Source: Paenibacillus physcomitrellae (GTDB lineage: Bacteria > Bacillota > Bacilli > Paenibacillales > Paenibacillaceae). Taken from it: a stretch of 64,000 nt of DNA. Position 1 is the first letter of the stretch; the number at the start of each line of letters is the position of its first letter. Positions 62,770 through 64,000 of this stretch are shown here, one piece after another. A model generated the notes under the pieces. It was not told where the DNA came from, searched no databases, and worked only from the letters and a program-made list of their open reading frames with translations. The translations under genes were made by a program, and so were the position numbers. The DNA lies in NCBI RefSeq assembly GCF_002240225.1, contig NZ_CP022584.1, forward strand, positions 620,001 to 684,000. The letters run 5' to 3'.

Positions 62770-63783
62770 ATGTTGAGATCCACTGTAATACCCCGCCGAT
62801 ATGAGTCGAAGCTGAATCTGCTGGAGACCGAACAGGCAATCACTGAGGTCAAAACCTTTTTCCAAACACAGCTGGAAAATAAACTCCGGCTAATGAAGGT
62901 TTCTTCGCCTATCATGCTGAAAGCGGGGAACGGGGTTAACGATAATTTGAATGGAACTGAACGCATCGTCTCTTTTGATGCCCTGGATCTGGAGGACGGC
63001 CAAATCGAAATGGTTCAATCGCTCGCGAAGTGGAAGCGAATGGCTTTGGCCCGCTACGGCTTTACCTACGGGGAAGGCTTGTACACCGATATGAGAGCCG
63101 TAAGACGGGACGAGGTGATGGATAATCTCCATTCGGTTTATGTCGATCAGTGGGACTGGGAGAAGGTTATTTTTGATGGCAAACGTACGCTGGAGACACT
63201 CCAATTAGAAGCGCGCAAAATCTATAGAGCCGTTAAAGAAACCGAACAATATATTTGTCGCCAGTTCACTTGTCTGGAGCCGATATTGCCGGATTCGTTA
63301 TATTTTGTCACGACTCAAGAACTCGAGGATCAATACCCGAACCTTTCCCCGCAGGAAAGAGAAAATGAAGTCGCCCAATTGCATGGAGCTGTATTCATTA
63401 TGCAAATTGGAGGCCGATTGAAGTCCGGGCAAGTCCATGACGGCCGTTCTCCGGACTATGATGACTGGTTCTTAAACGGGGATCTCGTGTTATGGAACCC
63501 GGTGCTGGAAAGAGCATTTGAGGTTTCGTCCATGGGCATCCGGGTGGATGCGGAAACGCTGAAACGCCAGCTGAAGTTAAGCAACTGTGAGAACCGTTCC
63601 TCGTTGTTTTTCCACCAAGCAGTGTTAAACGGAGAACTTCCGGCTTCTATTGGCGGCGGGATCGGCCAATCCAGGCTTTGTATGTTTTTGCTGAAGAAAG
63701 CCCATATCGGCGAAGTGCAGGTATCGGTCTGGAATCAGAAGACGCGGGAGGAATGCCGCGAAGGGAATATCCGGCTGATGTAA
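62770..63783 (+). CDS. asnA: aspartate-ammonia ligase
   Basis: A 337-residue ammonia-dependent asparagine synthetase related to class II aminoacyl-tRNA synthetases, making asparagine from aspartate, ATP and ammonia. Motif 2 lies in WKRMALARYGFTYGEGLYTD, with MRAVRRDE next; motif 3 is GGGIGQSRLCMFLLKK near residue 298; the substrate loop SPIMLKAGNGVNDNLNG is typical. Start at 62770 follows GGGAGGAGCAATTGA. It is monocistronic and followed by four tandem repeats and a terminator. Confidence 0.96.
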   Translation: MLRSTVIPRRYESKLNLLETEQAITEVKTFFQTQLENKLRLMKVSSPIMLKAGNGVNDNLNGTERIVSFDALDLEDGQIEMVQSLAKWKRMALARYGFTYGEGLYTDMRAVRRDEVMDNLHSVYVDQWDWEKVIFDGKRTLETLQLEARKIYRAVKETEQYICRQFTCLEPILPDSLYFVTTQELEDQYPNLSPQERENEVAQLHGAVFIMQIGGRLKSGQVHDGRSPDYDDWFLNGDLVLWNPVLERAFEVSSMGIRVDAETLKRQLKLSNCENRSSLFFHQAVLNGELPASIGGGIGQSRLCMFLLKKAHIGEVQVSVWNQKTREECREGNIRLM

Positions 63784-63796
63784 GCGCTGGGGGAGC

Positions 63797-63848
63797 AGTT
63801 CTGGAAAGAAGTTCTGGAAAGAGGTTATGGAAAGAGGATCTGGGAAAC
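63797..63848 (+). repeat. tandem repeat, 4 x 13 bp
   Basis: AGTTCTGGAAAGA, AGTTCTGGAAAGA, GGTTATGGAAAGA and GGATCTGGGAAAC follow one another in register, between the asnA stop and its terminator. Confidence 0.92.
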
Positions 63849-63863
63849 GGATGAACAGTTGAG

Positions 63864-63888
63864 CCCCTGCTTAGGCGGGGGTTTTTCT
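63864..63888 (+). terminator. intrinsic terminator of asnA
   Basis: CCCCTGC-TTAG-GCGGGGG followed by TTTTTC. Confidence 0.88.
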
Positions 63889-63984
63889 ATAGATGGATTA
63901 CGTTACTTTTTTGGGGAAAATTGAAACCTTCGTATGGGCTCGTGCATCTAACATGTGTCTAGATGATAGGAGGGGGACAACTTA

Positions 63985-64000
63985 TTGGACTTGAGCAAAG
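63985..64000 (+). CDS. start of a further gene (partial)
   Basis: TTG 63985 follows AGGAGGGGG (63968-63976) at nine-base spacing and opens MDLSK before the window ends. Too little is present to say what it encodes. Confidence 0.4.

Overview
The window looks like chromosome of a spore-forming, low-to-mid G+C Gram-positive bacterium of the Paenibacillaceae. The evidence is a GerA-type spore germination operon, the LipA/LipM lipoate route, strong Bacillus-style ribosome binding sites and sigma-A promoters, Zur boxes of the Bacillus type, a GH11 xylanase close to Bacillus XynA, and many sugar oxidoreductases and MFS exporters. I see no rRNA, tRNA, phage, insertion sequence or CRISPR array. The organism assignment is inference from gene content.

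Layout. 0-7.5 kb: end of a BCCT transporter, an aldo/keto reductase with its MerR regulator, an unrecognised zinc-ribbon/deoxyribosyltransferase-like protein, a DHA2 exporter with a MarR regulator, a broken acetyltransferase and a nucleotidyltransferase. 7.6-9.5 kb: lipA-lipM. 9.7-20 kb: an MFS exporter and a GAF-PucR regulator facing a hydantoin-type operon (hyuA-hyuB-NCS1 permease-M20 carbamoylase). 20.1-21.6 kb: decayed TetR and SDR genes. 21.7-26.1 kb: GH43 glycosidase, LacI-type regulator, KDG kinase and KDPG aldolase, a coherent hexuronate-degradation locus. 26.2-29.6 kb: MmcQ-like protein, small membrane protein, nitroreductase, and a secreted GH25 lysozyme with a stalk domain. 29.8-31.4 kb: zinc-starvation unit (two Zur boxes, znuA, zinc-free S14).

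31.6-38 kb: a hypothetical protein, two facing gene remnants, and an AraC regulator divergent from a sugar locus (three Gfo/Idh/MocA dehydrogenases and one TIM-barrel isomerase). 38.3-46 kb: TraX, DUF2975/XRE pair, DUF817, aldo/keto reductase, DUF1349, arsC, DUF2306 and a DJ-1/PfpI protein. 45.5-51.4 kb: two-component system, MFS exporter divergent from a LysR regulator, and O-acetylhomoserine sulfhydrylase. 51.5-56 kb: hybrid histidine kinase, third aldo/keto reductase, a 42-residue protein, acetyltransferase, nucleotidyltransferase. 56.3-60.4 kb: ger operon in the order A-C-D-B. 60.4-64 kb: GH11 xylanase, FGE-fold lipoprotein, LysR and SMR remnants, asnA, and the start of another gene.

Three things stand out. 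(1) Several stop-codon-to-terminator intervals are filled by unrelated short tandem repeats (units 9-22 bp). (2) Regulatory sites can be read directly: a 19-bp-spacer MerR promoter, twin Zur boxes around a -10, LacI-type operators at kdgK and eda, and a STAB-SD-like element at the 5' end of the xylanase transcript. (3) At least five loci are decayed genes, some of them pairs of remnants meeting at a deletion junction.
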